64,000 nt of DNA from Thermoactinomyces sp. DSM 45892 (GCF_900107305.1 NZ_FNPL01000005.1:62001-126000); one strand, 5' to 3'; counted from the stretch's first letter, positions 7,972 through 16,760 are shown. Notes: generated by a model from the letters alone, not told the origin. A program made the numbers and translations.

Positions 7972-9213
7972 ATGAAGGCGGAAGTCATTACCGTTGGAAC
8001 AGAGTTATTAATGGGTTATACCTTAGACACCCACTCTAACTTTCTATCACAGGAATGTGCCGTATTGGGAATACCGGTTCACTTCCACACTTCTGTAGAT
8101 GATGATCGTGATCGACTTTATCAAACATTTCAGCTTGCTAAGGCTCGTTCTGAGTTAGTAATCGTTTGTGGTGGACTTGGTCCAACGCTAGATGATTTGA
8201 CAAAAGAAACATTGGCTGAATTTCTGGGTGTTGAATTGGTCCAAGATCCTGCTGCTTTTGAAGCGTTACAATCCGCTTTTGCTGGACGTTCTATCCCGAT
8301 GACAGATAATAATTTAAAACAAACATATGTATTTCCGAGTGGGACCGTTTTTTTAAACTCAAGAGGAACTGCTCCCGGCCTAGCTGTTACTTCAGAAGGA
8401 ATTACATATATTCTGTTACCAGGGCCCCCGGGTGAAATGATTCCCATGTTTGAAGGACAGATTCGTGAATTTATACTTTCTCTCATCCCAAGTCGAAGAG
8501 TAATCATATCTCATCCTCTTTCTTTTTTTGGAATTGGCGAATCTTTATTAGAAGACAAACTGAAGGACTTGATCCAATCAGAAACATCTCCAGCCATTGC
8601 AACATATGCTGAAGAAGCGGGGGTTGTTTTGAGAATTACAGCGAAAGCTGAGTCAGTGAATGAGGCACAGGAACAAATCGAATGGATTCGACAGGAAATC
8701 CTTCATCGTGTAGGAGAGTTTTGTTTTAGTGAGAAAAAAGAGGCTTTAGAAGAAGTCGTTTTATCTATTATGCGGGACCGGAAGCAGACTGTATCGATGG
8801 CAGAGAGCTGTACGGGCGGTTTCCTTACGTATCTACTAACCACTGTTCCTGGATCCAGTCAAGCTGTGCTGGGTGGTGTCGTTACGTATACCAATGAAAT
8901 CAAGGAACGTATGACGAAGGTTTCAGCCGATACACTTCAAAAATACGGTGCGATTAGCGGAGAAACAGCGACTGAGATGGCAGAGCATACAAGGGATCAA
9001 TTTCAAAGTGATTTTGCCATCAGTGTGACAGGACTTGCGGGGCCAACACCTTCGGAAGGCAAACCTGTTGGGGAGGTCTGGATCGCGATTGCCACGAAAA
9101 ATAGCAAGACTGAGGTCTATCGTCATATGATTAGAGGCCAACGTAAACGAATTCAGTTACTAGCAGCAAAATATGCTCTATTCCATCTATGGCAGAGATT
9201 AAAAAAAGGGTGA
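7972..9213 (+). CDS. cinA: CinA: competence/damage-inducible protein with NMN amidase domain
   Basis: A 413-residue two-domain protein. The N-terminal MoaB-like domain (COG1058) starts AEVITVGTELLMGYTLDT and contains GGLGPTLDDLT. The C-terminal PncC-type nicotinamide-nucleotide amidase domain starts near residue 270 with MAESCTGG and contains TGLAGP. Family members recycle the pyridine nucleotide NMN, and CinA is tied to competence in naturally transformable bacteria. It begins with ATG behind GAGGGGA, 15 bases after pgsA. In Bacillus recA follows directly; here a helicase and an inverted gene intervene. Confidence 0.94.
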   Translation: MKAEVITVGTELLMGYTLDTHSNFLSQECAVLGIPVHFHTSVDDDRDRLYQTFQLAKARSELVIVCGGLGPTLDDLTKETLAEFLGVELVQDPAAFEALQSAFAGRSIPMTDNNLKQTYVFPSGTVFLNSRGTAPGLAVTSEGITYILLPGPPGEMIPMFEGQIREFILSLIPSRRVIISHPLSFFGIGESLLEDKLKDLIQSETSPAIATYAEEAGVVLRITAKAESVNEAQEQIEWIRQEILHRVGEFCFSEKKEALEEVVLSIMRDRKQTVSMAESCTGGFLTYLLTTVPGSSQAVLGGVVTYTNEIKERMTKVSADTLQKYGAISGETATEMAEHTRDQFQSDFAISVTGLAGPTPSEGKPVGEVWIAIATKNSKTEVYRHMIRGQRKRIQLLAAKYALFHLWQRLKKG

Positions 9214-9222
9214 TTTTACAAC

Positions 9223-10842
9223 ATGACGAAGAGTTTTGATGAATTTGGACTACAATCAGAGATTTTAAGAGGAATTTACGATATTGGCTTTGAAGAGCCT
9301 TCTCCGATTCAGATCGAATGTATTCCCGCTGTATTACGCGGGGAAGACGTAATTGGGCAAGCACAGACAGGAACAGGTAAGACGGCGGCTTTTGGGATTC
9401 CGATATTAGATCGAATTCAAACCCAAGTGAACCAAGTGCAGAGCATCATCCTTACCCCTACTCGTGAACTAGCGATTCAGGTGTCTGAAGAATTACGGCG
9501 TATCGGGCGGCCAGGTCGGATTAAAACACTCCCAATCTATGGTGGACAATCTATCGGACGACAAGTAAAAGCATTGGAGCAAGGTGTTCATGTGGTTATT
9601 GGTACTCCAGGAAGGTTACTAGATCATTTGCGTCGTGGAACACTAAAGGTGGATGCCATTGAGGTGATTGTCCTCGATGAAGCAGATGAAATGCTAGATA
9701 TGGGTTTCATCGAGGACATTGAGGCGGTGTTACGTTTTGCACCGCCAGACCGCCAGCTTCTTCTTTTCTCGGCTACTATGCCGCCAGCTATTCGCCAATT
9801 AGCGAATAAGTATATGCGAAAGCCAAGGTATATTACGATTAATCGAGGCGATGTGAGTGTACCTATGATCAAGCAAGTATATTATCGGGTACTTGAGAAT
9901 CATAAAGTAGATGCGCTATGTCGAATTCTAGATAGTGAGGAAGTTAATTTAGGAATTGTCTTCTGTCGAACGAAAAAAGGTGTAGATGAGCTAGCAGAAG
10001 CACTTCAGGCACGTGGCTATCTATCTGGAGGACTACACGGAGATCTCCAACAATATCAACGTGATCGTGTGATGAGTGCTTTCCGTAATAGTGAGATCGA
10101 ATTACTTGTGGCTACCGATGTAGCGGCAAGGGGAATTGATGTCGGTAGTGTAACTCATGTCATTAACTTTGACATTCCGCAAGATGTAGAGAGCTATGTG
10201 CACCGTATTGGCCGTACGGGTCGTGCAGGTCGTGCGGGTGTTGCGTTAACTCTCGTAACTCCACGTGAGATGAAGCAATTGCGCACGATTGAAGAGGAAA
10301 CAGGTAACCGTTTGAAATCAAAAGAACTCCCTACTCTAGAAGAAATTGCTACGAAGCAACAGCAGACTTGGATGACTCAAATCGGAGAAGTCATCCAAGC
10401 TGAGACGGATCTTAGTCTATTTGAAGAGATGTTAGGACAATTGAGTGGGAAGTACTCTGCTGAGAAGGTAGCAGCAGCTGCACTATATCTATCCTTCTCA
10501 GAGAGATTCTCCAAGGGCCCTGATGCAGGGTATAATTTTGGAGAAACGGGTGCCTCACCAGGTATGGTTCGTTTCTTTATCAATGTGGGTCGTAATGTAA
10601 ACATGCGTCCACAAGAGTTGGCACAAGCGATTGCTGATCATGCAGGAATTGCCTTGCGCCAAGTTGGACGAATTAATATCTATGACCGCTTCTCCTTTGT
10701 AGAAGTGCCAGAGGATGTAGCTCCATTTGTTTATGAAGCACTTCGTCAGTCTAAAATCAACGGCGCACGTGTGAATATGGAACCTGCTCGTCCGCGTACA
10801 AGCACCCCTCCTTCTGAGCGTACCCCTCGACCTAGGGGATAA
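9223..10842 (+). CDS. DEAD-box RNA helicase with DbpA-type RNA-binding domain
   Basis: An ATP-dependent RNA helicase of 539 residues. In order: Q-motif region (GFEEPSPIQ), motif I AQTGTGKT, motif Ia PTRELAIQ, motif II DEAD, motif III SAT, motif V ATDVAARGID and motif VI HRIGRTGRAGR. After a helical linker, a DbpA/CsdA-type RNA-binding domain spans about residues 450-520 (FFINVGRN, GRINIYDRFSFVEVP). The tail is rich in Pro, Arg and Ser, and could add nonspecific RNA binding. It resembles DeaD/CsdA helicases in ribosome assembly and cold adaptation; paralogue assignment is uncertain. It starts nine bases after cinA and has its own terminator. Confidence 0.9.
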   Translation: MTKSFDEFGLQSEILRGIYDIGFEEPSPIQIECIPAVLRGEDVIGQAQTGTGKTAAFGIPILDRIQTQVNQVQSIILTPTRELAIQVSEELRRIGRPGRIKTLPIYGGQSIGRQVKALEQGVHVVIGTPGRLLDHLRRGTLKVDAIEVIVLDEADEMLDMGFIEDIEAVLRFAPPDRQLLLFSATMPPAIRQLANKYMRKPRYITINRGDVSVPMIKQVYYRVLENHKVDALCRILDSEEVNLGIVFCRTKKGVDELAEALQARGYLSGGLHGDLQQYQRDRVMSAFRNSEIELLVATDVAARGIDVGSVTHVINFDIPQDVESYVHRIGRTGRAGRAGVALTLVTPREMKQLRTIEEETGNRLKSKELPTLEEIATKQQQTWMTQIGEVIQAETDLSLFEEMLGQLSGKYSAEKVAAAALYLSFSERFSKGPDAGYNFGETGASPGMVRFFINVGRNVNMRPQELAQAIADHAGIALRQVGRINIYDRFSFVEVPEDVAPFVYEALRQSKINGARVNMEPARPRTSTPPSERTPRPRG

Positions 10843-10846
10843 CCAT

Positions 10847-10882
10847 AAAAAAGGAATCATCTTGTTGGATGGTTCCTTTTTT
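10847..10882 (+). terminator. Terminator after the DEAD-box helicase gene
   Basis: AAAAAAGGAA pairs with TTCCTTTTTT, extended inside by CATC / GATG. The A-rich and T-rich arms could stop transcription from either side. Confidence 0.82.
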
Positions 10883-10916
10883 ATATGTGAATATGGAATT
10901 TCGTGAATCGTAACGC

Positions 10917-11231
10917 CTAGTCTGCAATTCCGAGAGCAATTTTGGCATAGCGGGACATGCGACTCTTGTCCCAAGGGGGATCATAGACAATGTTTACTTC
11001 CACGTCTTGGATGTTGTTTACTCTCATAACAGCCTCAGTGACCATGCTGTGGATAGTAGCAGAGAGAGGGCATCCCATTGCTGTCAATGTCATCGTGACG
11101 GTAACCTTTTGCTTGTCATCGATTTCAAGGTTATAGATAAGTCCAAGGTTTACGATGTCGACATGAAGCTCTGGGTCTAGTACATTTTCTAATTCATCTA
11201 AAATGGCTTCTTTCCTTACATCTTGATTCAA
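10917..11231 (-). CDS. MIP18-family (DUF59) Fe-S cluster assembly factor
   Basis: A small protein of about 104 residues with the MIP18/SufT-type core: ENVLDPELHVDIVNLGLIYNL, a conserved cysteine in MTLTAMGCPLS, and VYDPPW near the end. Members help mature iron-sulfur proteins. The TTG at 11231 is chosen because GGGAGG lies eight bases upstream; the frame stays open to another TTG at 11276 with no ribosome binding site. It runs opposite to its neighbours and shares its upstream region with recA. It converges on the helicase terminator at 10847, which may serve both genes. Confidence 0.85.
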   Translation of the reverse strand: MNQDVRKEAILDELENVLDPELHVDIVNLGLIYNLEIDDKQKVTVTMTLTAMGCPLSATIHSMVTEAVMRVNNIQDVEVNIVYDPPWDKSRMSRYAKIALGIAD

Positions 11232-11307
11232 GGTAATAGCCTCCCATACACTGTTCGGTTTCGTTTCTTCTTCCAATGTACCATAGCCAAATAGAAAAAC
11301 AAAAAAA

Positions 11308-11321
11308 CGAATGGATGTTCG
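11308..11321 (+). promoter_or_regulatory. LexA/DinR (SOS) box of recA
   Basis: CGAATGGATGTTCG differs at one base from the Bacillus-type box core GAAC-N4-GTTC (GAAT-GGAT-GTTC). It lies 10 bases upstream of the recA -35 box, so LexA binding would repress recA until DNA damage. Confidence 0.7.
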
Positions 11322-11331
11322 TAAAATAGTA

Positions 11332-11360
11332 TTGGCAGTAAATGAAAAACAAGGTATGAT
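11332..11360 (+). promoter_or_regulatory. recA sigma-A promoter
   Basis: TTGGCA (11332-11337), 17-base spacer, TATGAT (11355-11360), next to the SOS box. Confidence 0.7.
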
Positions 11361-11397
11361 AACACTAGTACATAAATGGACAAAAGGAGTGGGTGCA

Positions 11398-12513
11398 TTG
11401 TCAGATCGTCGTCAAGCTTTAGAAATCGCACTTAGACAAATTGAAAAACAATTCGGAAAAGGTTCCGTTATGCGCATGGGTGAAGAATCAGCTCCGCAAG
11501 TGGAGACTGCTTCAACTGGGGCCCTTGCATTAGATATTGCATTGGGAATTGGTGGGTTCCCTCGTGGAAGAATTATTGAGGTATACGGCCCAGAATCTTC
11601 AGGTAAGACGACGGTTGCTCTGCACGCGATTGCAGAAGTACAGAAAATGGGTGGACAAGCTGCATTTATTGACGCGGAACATGCATTAGATCCGATTTAT
11701 GCCCAAAAGCTAGGTGTAAATATATCTGAGATGCTCTTATCCCAGCCGGATACAGGGGAACAGGCTTTGGAAATTGCGGAGGCACTTGTTCGTAGCGGTG
11801 CTGTCGATGTGATCGTAATCGACTCTGTAGCAGCACTGGTTCCTAAGGCAGAGATTGAAGGGGAGATGGGAGATTCTCATGTAGGTCTTCAAGCTCGCTT
11901 GATGTCACAAGCACTTCGGAAGCTTTCTGGAGCTATTAATAAATCGAAGACTATCGCGATCTTTATTAACCAGATTCGTGAAAAAGTAGGGGTTATGTTT
12001 GGGAATCCTGAGGTTACTCCAGGTGGTCGCGCGTTAAAGTTTTACTCCAGTGTTCGGTTAGAAGTTCGACGTGCTGAAACGATTAAGCAAGGTACAGACA
12101 TGGTAGGGAACCGTACGAAGATTAAGGTAGTAAAAAACAAAGTAGCTCCTCCGTTTAAAACGGCTGAAGTAGATATTATGTTCGGTGAAGGAATCTCCCG
12201 TGAGGGTAGTGCACTAGATATTGCCACAGAATTGGATATTGTGAATAAGAGTGGTGCTTGGTACTCTTTTGAAGGGGAGCGTTTGGGCCAAGGTCGTGAA
12301 AATGCAAAGTTATTCCTGAAAGAGAACCCTGCATTGTTTATCGAGATCGAAAATCGAATTCGTACCCATTATGAACTACCTCTTGCGCAGGTACCAGTTC
12401 CAGCAGTAGAGGAAAAAAGTGAGCCGCGCGGTCGTAAAGCAAAAGAACAACAAGTAGATTCGGACCCAATTATTACAGCAGCTTTAGCAGCGGGACTTGA
12501 CCAAGAAGATTAA
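11398..12513 (+). CDS. recA: Recombinase RecA
   Basis: A 371-residue DNA-dependent ATPase for homologous recombination and LexA/SOS activation. Walker A GPESSGKT is at residues 64-71, with [10 protein letters not shown] as Walker B and the MAW region ([21 protein letters not shown]) intact. The C-terminal tail is acidic and charged as usual. The TTG at 11398 is chosen because GGAG is eight bases upstream and the protein then starts [12 protein letters not shown], typical for Bacillales. A frame extending to ATG 11311 would run across the promoter and is not real. recX follows after 19 bases. Confidence 0.97.
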   Translation: MSDRRQALEIALRQIEKQFGKGSVMRMGEESAPQVETASTGALALDIALGIGGFPRGRIIEVYGPESSGKTTVALHAIAEVQKMGGQAAFIDAEHALDPIYAQKLGVNISEMLLSQPDTGEQALEIAEALVRSGAVDVIVIDSVAALVPKAEIEGEMGDSHVGLQARLMSQALRKLSGAINKSKTIAIFINQIREKVGVMFGNPEVTPGGRALKFYSSVRLEVRRAETIKQGTDMVGNRTKIKVVKNKVAPPFKTAEVDIMFGEGISREGSALDIATELDIVNKSGAWYSFEGERLGQGRENAKLFLKENPALFIEIENRIRTHYELPLAQVPVPAVEEKSEPRGRKAKEQQVDSDPIITAALAAGLDQED

Positions 12514-12532
12514 AAAAGGCGGGTGAAGACCG

Positions 12533-13189
12533 TTGAGTTCGAACATCACCCGGATCGAAAAGGAATCAGCATTGGGCAGGCGTTATCACATTTATGTGGA
12601 TGGAGAGTTTGCGCTCTCTATCCATGAGGATGTGTTAATCAAATTCCGACTACATAAGGGGATGGATGTGAGTGAATCTGATTGCCAGCACTGGCTGCTT
12701 GCTGAGGAACAGAATCGTGCCCGTCAGGTCGCTTTTAAGTACATCGGCTTTCGTCCACGTACAGTTTACCAAGTTCATCAACATCTCTTAGAAAAAGGAT
12801 TCTCTCCCCAGCACATCCGAGCTGTTACGGAGGAATTGGTGCAACAAGGTTATCTCCATGACGGGCAGTATGCTATGGCGTGGGTTGAGGAACGGCAGAG
12901 AATGAAGGGCTTGGGATCAACTCGATTACGTCAAGAATTAAAGCAAAAAGGTGTGGCAGATCATTGGATTGACAAGGCACTATCCTACATTGAACAAGAT
13001 GAAGAGCGCCAACTGGCAATGACCCTTGCCGAGAGGCGCTATTCTCGTATCCAAGACGATCTTTGGCCAAAAGTAGAGAGGAAACTAGGGCAATACCTAA
13101 TGAGGCGTGGTTTTTCTGCAGATATTGTCTACCCGATTCTAAAGCATTTTCGGTCCATTCATCGCCAAGAAAAGGGGGATCGTTTATGA
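12533..13189 (+). CDS. recX: Regulatory protein RecX
   Basis: A 218-residue helical protein of the RecX family, which binds RecA filaments and modulates recombination. Family features are the three-helix repeats, seen as ALSIHEDVLIKFRLHKGMDV, AFKYIGFRPRTVYQVHQHL and RRGFSADIVYPILK. The start is TTG behind GGCGGGTGA. It lies just after recA, in the same direction. Its stop overlaps the ATG of the SbcD-like gene (ATGA at 13186-13189), which ties recombination control to the nuclease operon downstream. In Bacillus recX is elsewhere; recA-recX adjacency is common in other bacteria. Confidence 0.9.
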   Translation: MSSNITRIEKESALGRRYHIYVDGEFALSIHEDVLIKFRLHKGMDVSESDCQHWLLAEEQNRARQVAFKYIGFRPRTVYQVHQHLLEKGFSPQHIRAVTEELVQQGYLHDGQYAMAWVEERQRMKGLGSTRLRQELKQKGVADHWIDKALSYIEQDEERQLAMTLAERRYSRIQDDLWPKVERKLGQYLMRRGFSADIVYPILKHFRSIHRQEKGDRL

Positions 13190-14175
13190 AGATACTCTAT
13201 TTTACGGATACCCACATTCGCGGGAATTCACCACGAAGTCGGAAGGATGATTTTCCATCCACGATCCGTAGAAAAATGGAAGAGATTATCGAGCTTGCCA
13301 GCAACCATCAAGTAGATTATGTGTTACACGGTGGGGATGTATTTGATCATCCAAATCTATCTCCAGCAGTAGTAGGAGATTTTGCTAGTTTGTTTCGTGG
13401 TTTTGGAGTGCCAGTCTATGCGATTGCAGGGAATCACGATGTATATGCTCATAATCCGATTACGCTGCCGCGTACGATGTTAGGATTGTTGGATGCGTTT
13501 GGTACCTTACAACTGGTACACGAAGGAAACCGAATCAAGCTAGAGAAAGATGGTATTGTGGTACAACTTAGTGGCCAGCCTTTTCACTATGATTTAGATA
13601 AGCGTGACATTACCCTTGATTATGCGGTCAAGAATGAGATGGAAGCTCATTTTTGTATTCATATGGTACATAGTATGTTGGTTGATCGCCCATTGCCCGA
13701 TAGCGTGGCCCATACTTTGATTTCACAATTATGGGAGTTAGATAGCGACGTAGATGTTGTTTTGACAGGGCATTATCATGCAGGATTTCCGGTCCAGCAT
13801 CGGGAAGGGAGATATGTGTTAAACCCAGGGGCGATTGCAAGGGTAAATAATCATTTATCTGAGATGCGGCGAACACCCCAAGTAGTATTGATTACACTGA
13901 CAGACTGTGTTGATGTTACCGTGATCCCACTCACTTCTGCACGATCAGGCGAGGAGATCTTGGATCGGAGTCATATCGAAAAAGCACGATACCAGGAAGA
14001 GCGCTGGGCGGAGTTTACGAGACAAGTAGATGCTGCGTTGGAGTTAAAGACCTTAAATGTGGATACGATTATTGAAACGATTGCAGAGAACGATGAAATT
14101 CAGGAATCGGTAAGACTGGACGCATTACGAAGGATTAGCAGGGCAAAAGAGATGCGGGAAGGAGAGGGAGCGTGA
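13186..14175 (+). CDS. SbcD/Mre11-like metallophosphoesterase
   Basis: A 329-residue calcineurin-like phosphoesterase. Metal-binding motifs appear in order: DTH (Asp8, His10), GGDVFDH, GNHD and GHYHAG, the set found in SbcD/Mre11 nucleases. It is shorter than typical SbcD (about 380-400 residues) and its C-terminal capping region is reduced. ATG 13186 overlaps the recX stop and follows AAGGGGG; an in-frame start at 13063 would lie deep inside recX. Its stop overlaps the GTG of the ATPase gene downstream (GTGA). It probably forms a DNA end-processing complex with the three following products. Confidence 0.85.
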   Translation: MKILYFTDTHIRGNSPRSRKDDFPSTIRRKMEEIIELASNHQVDYVLHGGDVFDHPNLSPAVVGDFASLFRGFGVPVYAIAGNHDVYAHNPITLPRTMLGLLDAFGTLQLVHEGNRIKLEKDGIVVQLSGQPFHYDLDKRDITLDYAVKNEMEAHFCIHMVHSMLVDRPLPDSVAHTLISQLWELDSDVDVVLTGHYHAGFPVQHREGRYVLNPGAIARVNNHLSEMRRTPQVVLITLTDCVDVTVIPLTSARSGEEILDRSHIEKARYQEERWAEFTRQVDAALELKTLNVDTIIETIAENDEIQESVRLDALRRISRAKEMREGEGA

Positions 14176-15647
14176 AACAATTTCGGAAGCTAGAGATCCA
14201 TAACTTTCAATCTCATGAGCATACGGTCGTACAACTCTCTCCCGGTTTAAATGTATTTGTAGGTGCATCTGATAATGGGAAGAGTGCAATTTTACGAGCC
14301 TTGCGTTGGGTGTTGTTTAATGTCCCTCGTGGGTCTGATTATATTCGTACAGGCACAACTAAGTGTCAAGTCACTCTTACGATGGATGACGGTACAGAGA
14401 TCGAGCGAATACGCAGTACAGGTTCGATTAATCGCTATATTTTACGCAAACCGGACGAACAAGAGTTGATTTTTGAAGGATTTGGTTCAGAAGTTCCACA
14501 TGAAATTACAGAAATCCATCAAATGACATCTGTGAAACTAGACACTACGCAAGAGATCCTTCTTCAGTTTGGGAGTCAATTAGACGGGCCCTTTTTACTT
14601 TCGGAATCGCCCGGTACAAAAGCAAAAATGTTAGGATTTATCAGTGGTGCGCAAATTATAGATGTAGCTCTAAAGCAAGCAAATAGCGATCGGAAGGCGA
14701 TTTTAGAGGAGGGAAGAAGAACAGAGAAAAACAAGCAATCCCTTCTCGAACAGTTGAAGCCTTATGAGAATTTAATCGATTTACGCCGCCAACTAGATGA
14801 AAGCAAGAAGAAGATTGCTAGAATCAAAGAGTTGCAAAATAGGCTCCAGCAACTTCGAAAGACAGCTCATCTTTATACAGAAGTGAAACAAGAGCAAGTG
14901 TACTGGGCTGGGGTACTAGAATCGTTATTACAACTCCCACATGCTGAGATGAAAAAAGCAGAGTTAGAGGTGATGGTTTTCCAGCAGATACAACTACAAC
15001 AAAGACGAACCAGATGGAAGAATCATCAAAGCGAAAAGCGACAGTGCCAAAAGCAACTTATCTATCTTGAGAAATCACCGGAGGCAGAAGCACGTTTAGC
15101 CAAGCTGATAGATTTGGACATCCGATTCAAACTGCTTTACCGCCTATATTATCGTTACAAGAGCGTACGATCTGAGCAGGAGCAAACGATACAGGTTTTA
15201 AAGAGGAATCAGAATCTTGGAGAAGCCGCAGAGCGCTTTCAGCGGATGATTCATGAAAATGAGACAAGAGCCCAGCTAGGTCACAAATGGAAAACCTATC
15301 AATCGATTTACTCCCAAAAACAACAGCAATTAGCTGTCTTAACCAAAACAGAGGCGATTGATCAAGTTTATCGGATTTTATTGCCTAAATTAGAAATGCA
15401 TACAAAACAAATGGAATTATATCGTGAACAACAATCAAAATACATTTACCTTCATCAACGGGTAATGAAAGGTCGAAAGTATTGTACAGACCAAGAAGAA
15501 GAGATTAAACATTTAACCAAAGAGTACGTAAGGTTACTTCGAGTCAATAAGAAGTGCCCAACGTGTGGTTCTCAGATTCATGGGGATGTACTGGAGCATC
15601 TGATGAGCGAATTAGGAGGCGATGTATATGCTACAACTGGAAGATAA
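14172..15647 (+). CDS. SbcC/Rad50-like ATPase, N-terminal half with zinc hook
   Basis: A 491-residue protein with the N-terminal ATP-binding lobe of SMC/Rad50-type ATPases: FRKLEIHNFQSHEHT at the start and Walker A GASDNGKSA at residues 31-39. A long predicted coiled coil spans about residues 185-455. It ends with a zinc-hook motif, CPTCG, at Cys462 and Cys465. There is no Walker B or signature motif here; those are in the separate gene at 15871. In ordinary Rad50 the hook lies mid-protein, so this gene stops just after it. GTG 14172 overlaps the SbcD stop. Half of a divided ATPase is the best reading, not a frameshift. Confidence 0.83.
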   Translation: MKQFRKLEIHNFQSHEHTVVQLSPGLNVFVGASDNGKSAILRALRWVLFNVPRGSDYIRTGTTKCQVTLTMDDGTEIERIRSTGSINRYILRKPDEQELIFEGFGSEVPHEITEIHQMTSVKLDTTQEILLQFGSQLDGPFLLSESPGTKAKMLGFISGAQIIDVALKQANSDRKAILEEGRRTEKNKQSLLEQLKPYENLIDLRRQLDESKKKIARIKELQNRLQQLRKTAHLYTEVKQEQVYWAGVLESLLQLPHAEMKKAELEVMVFQQIQLQQRRTRWKNHQSEKRQCQKQLIYLEKSPEAEARLAKLIDLDIRFKLLYRLYYRYKSVRSEQEQTIQVLKRNQNLGEAAERFQRMIHENETRAQLGHKWKTYQSIYSQKQQQLAVLTKTEAIDQVYRILLPKLEMHTKQMELYREQQSKYIYLHQRVMKGRKYCTDQEEEIKHLTKEYVRLLRVNKKCPTCGSQIHGDVLEHLMSELGGDVYATTGR

Positions 15648-15870
15648 GATGAAAGAGTTAAAGGTCCGAATTGAAGCGGCTAGAGAGCAAAGAACACGAG
15701 CAGAAGGGAAATTAGAGAATCTAGAGAAGCAAGAGGCGGAGTTGCTACACGAGTTAGAACAGTTAGGAGTAAAGCCAGAAGAGCTCGAAGAGGAGATAGG
15801 ACGCCTGGAGAGGGAGATTCAAAGAGGAATTAAAGAAGTAAATGATCTCCTACCTAAGGAGCTGGTTTAG
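15628..15870 (+). CDS. Small coiled-coil protein between the two SbcC-like halves
   Basis: An 80-residue, highly charged protein (MLQLEDKMKELKVRIEAAREQ, with repeated Glu/Lys/Leu heptads) that should form one continuous coiled coil. ATG 15628 is chosen because AGGAGG (15614-15619), inside the end of the upstream gene, lies eight bases before it; ATG 15622 would be only two bases away. It overlaps the zinc-hook gene by 20 bases. It is in the same frame as the following gene and separated from it by one TAG. It probably supplies part of the returning coiled-coil arm of the Rad50-like complex. No named family was recognised. Confidence 0.72.
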   Translation: MLQLEDKMKELKVRIEAAREQRTRAEGKLENLEKQEAELLHELEQLGVKPEELEEEIGRLEREIQRGIKEVNDLLPKELV

Positions 15871-16533
15871 ATGGATACAGATCTCTGTCTGGAAGATCTA
15901 GAAAAAAGGGTAAGTGAATATGAGACAGAGTGGTCTGAGCGGAAGGGGAAACAAGATCTTCTTTTAGAACAGCTTCATGAAGTGGAAAAACATTGGAAGC
16001 TTTATCAAGAGGAAAAAGAATTACTCGATCAAGTTCGAATTCTGTTTCAAAAAGCTTCTGATTATGCCAGACAACAGGCAAAAGCACAACTAGAGTTACT
16101 AGTAACAAGGGCATTACAAATGGTATTTGGTCCCGCATTTTCTTTTATCATTGAATTGTCAGAAGCTGGGAAAAATCCAAGTGCGGAGTTTTTTGTTGTA
16201 ACGGACTGGGATGGAATGCAGGTGAAAAACAAGCCTCAAGACTCTCGTGGGGGAGGAATTGTGGATATTATTTCTCTTGCTCTGCGAATTGCACTTATTA
16301 CCACGATTCAACCTCGTGTGGAGGGGCCGTTAATTTTAGATGAACCTGGCAAACATGTAAGTAAGGACTACGTCGTTCCCATGGTTCAATTTCTTCAGCT
16401 CATATCGCAAACATATGGTCGGCAAATCATCCTTGTTACCCATAATAGCGATTTAACCGAATCAGCAGACGAAGTCTATGAAGTACGCCTAAATGGTGGG
16501 AAGTCGGAGTTGGTCCTTCTTACCTCTCCTTGA
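15871..16533 (+). CDS. SbcC/Rad50-like ATPase, C-terminal half
   Basis: A 220-residue protein. Residues 5-80 are coiled coil, then the C-terminal ATPase lobe: a signature-like segment SRGGGIVDIISLALRIAL (125-142), Walker B LILDEP (154-159), a D-loop position (KHVSKDY) and the H-loop histidine His191 in LVTHNSDL. Together with the product at 14172 this would make a complete Rad50/SbcC head. ATG 15871 follows the previous TAG directly and has AAGGAG nine bases upstream, so it has its own ribosome binding site. Similar split or short SbcC-like ATPases occur in some large phages; that comparison is from memory. Confidence 0.82.
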   Translation: MDTDLCLEDLEKRVSEYETEWSERKGKQDLLLEQLHEVEKHWKLYQEEKELLDQVRILFQKASDYARQQAKAQLELLVTRALQMVFGPAFSFIIELSEAGKNPSAEFFVVTDWDGMQVKNKPQDSRGGGIVDIISLALRIALITTIQPRVEGPLILDEPGKHVSKDYVVPMVQFLQLISQTYGRQIILVTHNSDLTESADEVYEVRLNGGKSELVLLTSP

Positions 16534-16559
16534 CAATGGTAATTTATAAATAATAAAAT
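16530..16559 (+). promoter_or_regulatory. Possible sigma-A promoter upstream of rny
   Basis: TTGACA (16530-16535) overlaps the stop codon of the ATPase gene; 18 bases later TAAAAT (16554-16559). This would give a leader of about 195 bases before rny. Confidence 0.4.
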
Positions 16560-16704
16560 CAAGTTATATCTTTTTTCTGAGGAATGACTTTGAAAGAGAT
16601 GTACTTGGTTTAAGAGTTCCTATGATGATGCATATGAAATGATCAATTTGCTGGTTATACAGCCTAACTTGGTAAAGAGCAAACAACAGAGGGACGAGCT
16701 TAGT

Positions 16705-16732
16705 GGACCGAAATGAATCGGTCTTGTTTTTT
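16705..16732 (+). terminator. Terminator-like hairpin between the SbcC-like operon and rny
   Basis: GACCG / CGGTC stem (16706-16710 with 16719-16723), 8-base loop, then TTGTTTTTT. It can end the recA-side transcripts or act in the rny leader. Confidence 0.6.
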
Positions 16733-16760
16733 AATAAAAGAAAAGAGGAGGTGAAAGCGG

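Noticed and set aside
11232-11276. Longer start (TTG 11276) for the MIP18-family protein
   Set aside because: No ribosome binding site there, while GGGAGG precedes TTG 11231 and gives the family's normal length.
11311-11397. N-terminal extension of RecA from ATG 11311
   Set aside because: It overlaps the SOS box and promoter; TTG 11398 has a good ribosome binding site and the usual RecA N-terminus.
14172-15870. Frameshift or sequencing error breaking one sbcC gene
   Set aside because: Each part has its own ideally spaced ribosome binding site and start codon, and the first ends soon after the zinc hook; three genes fit better.
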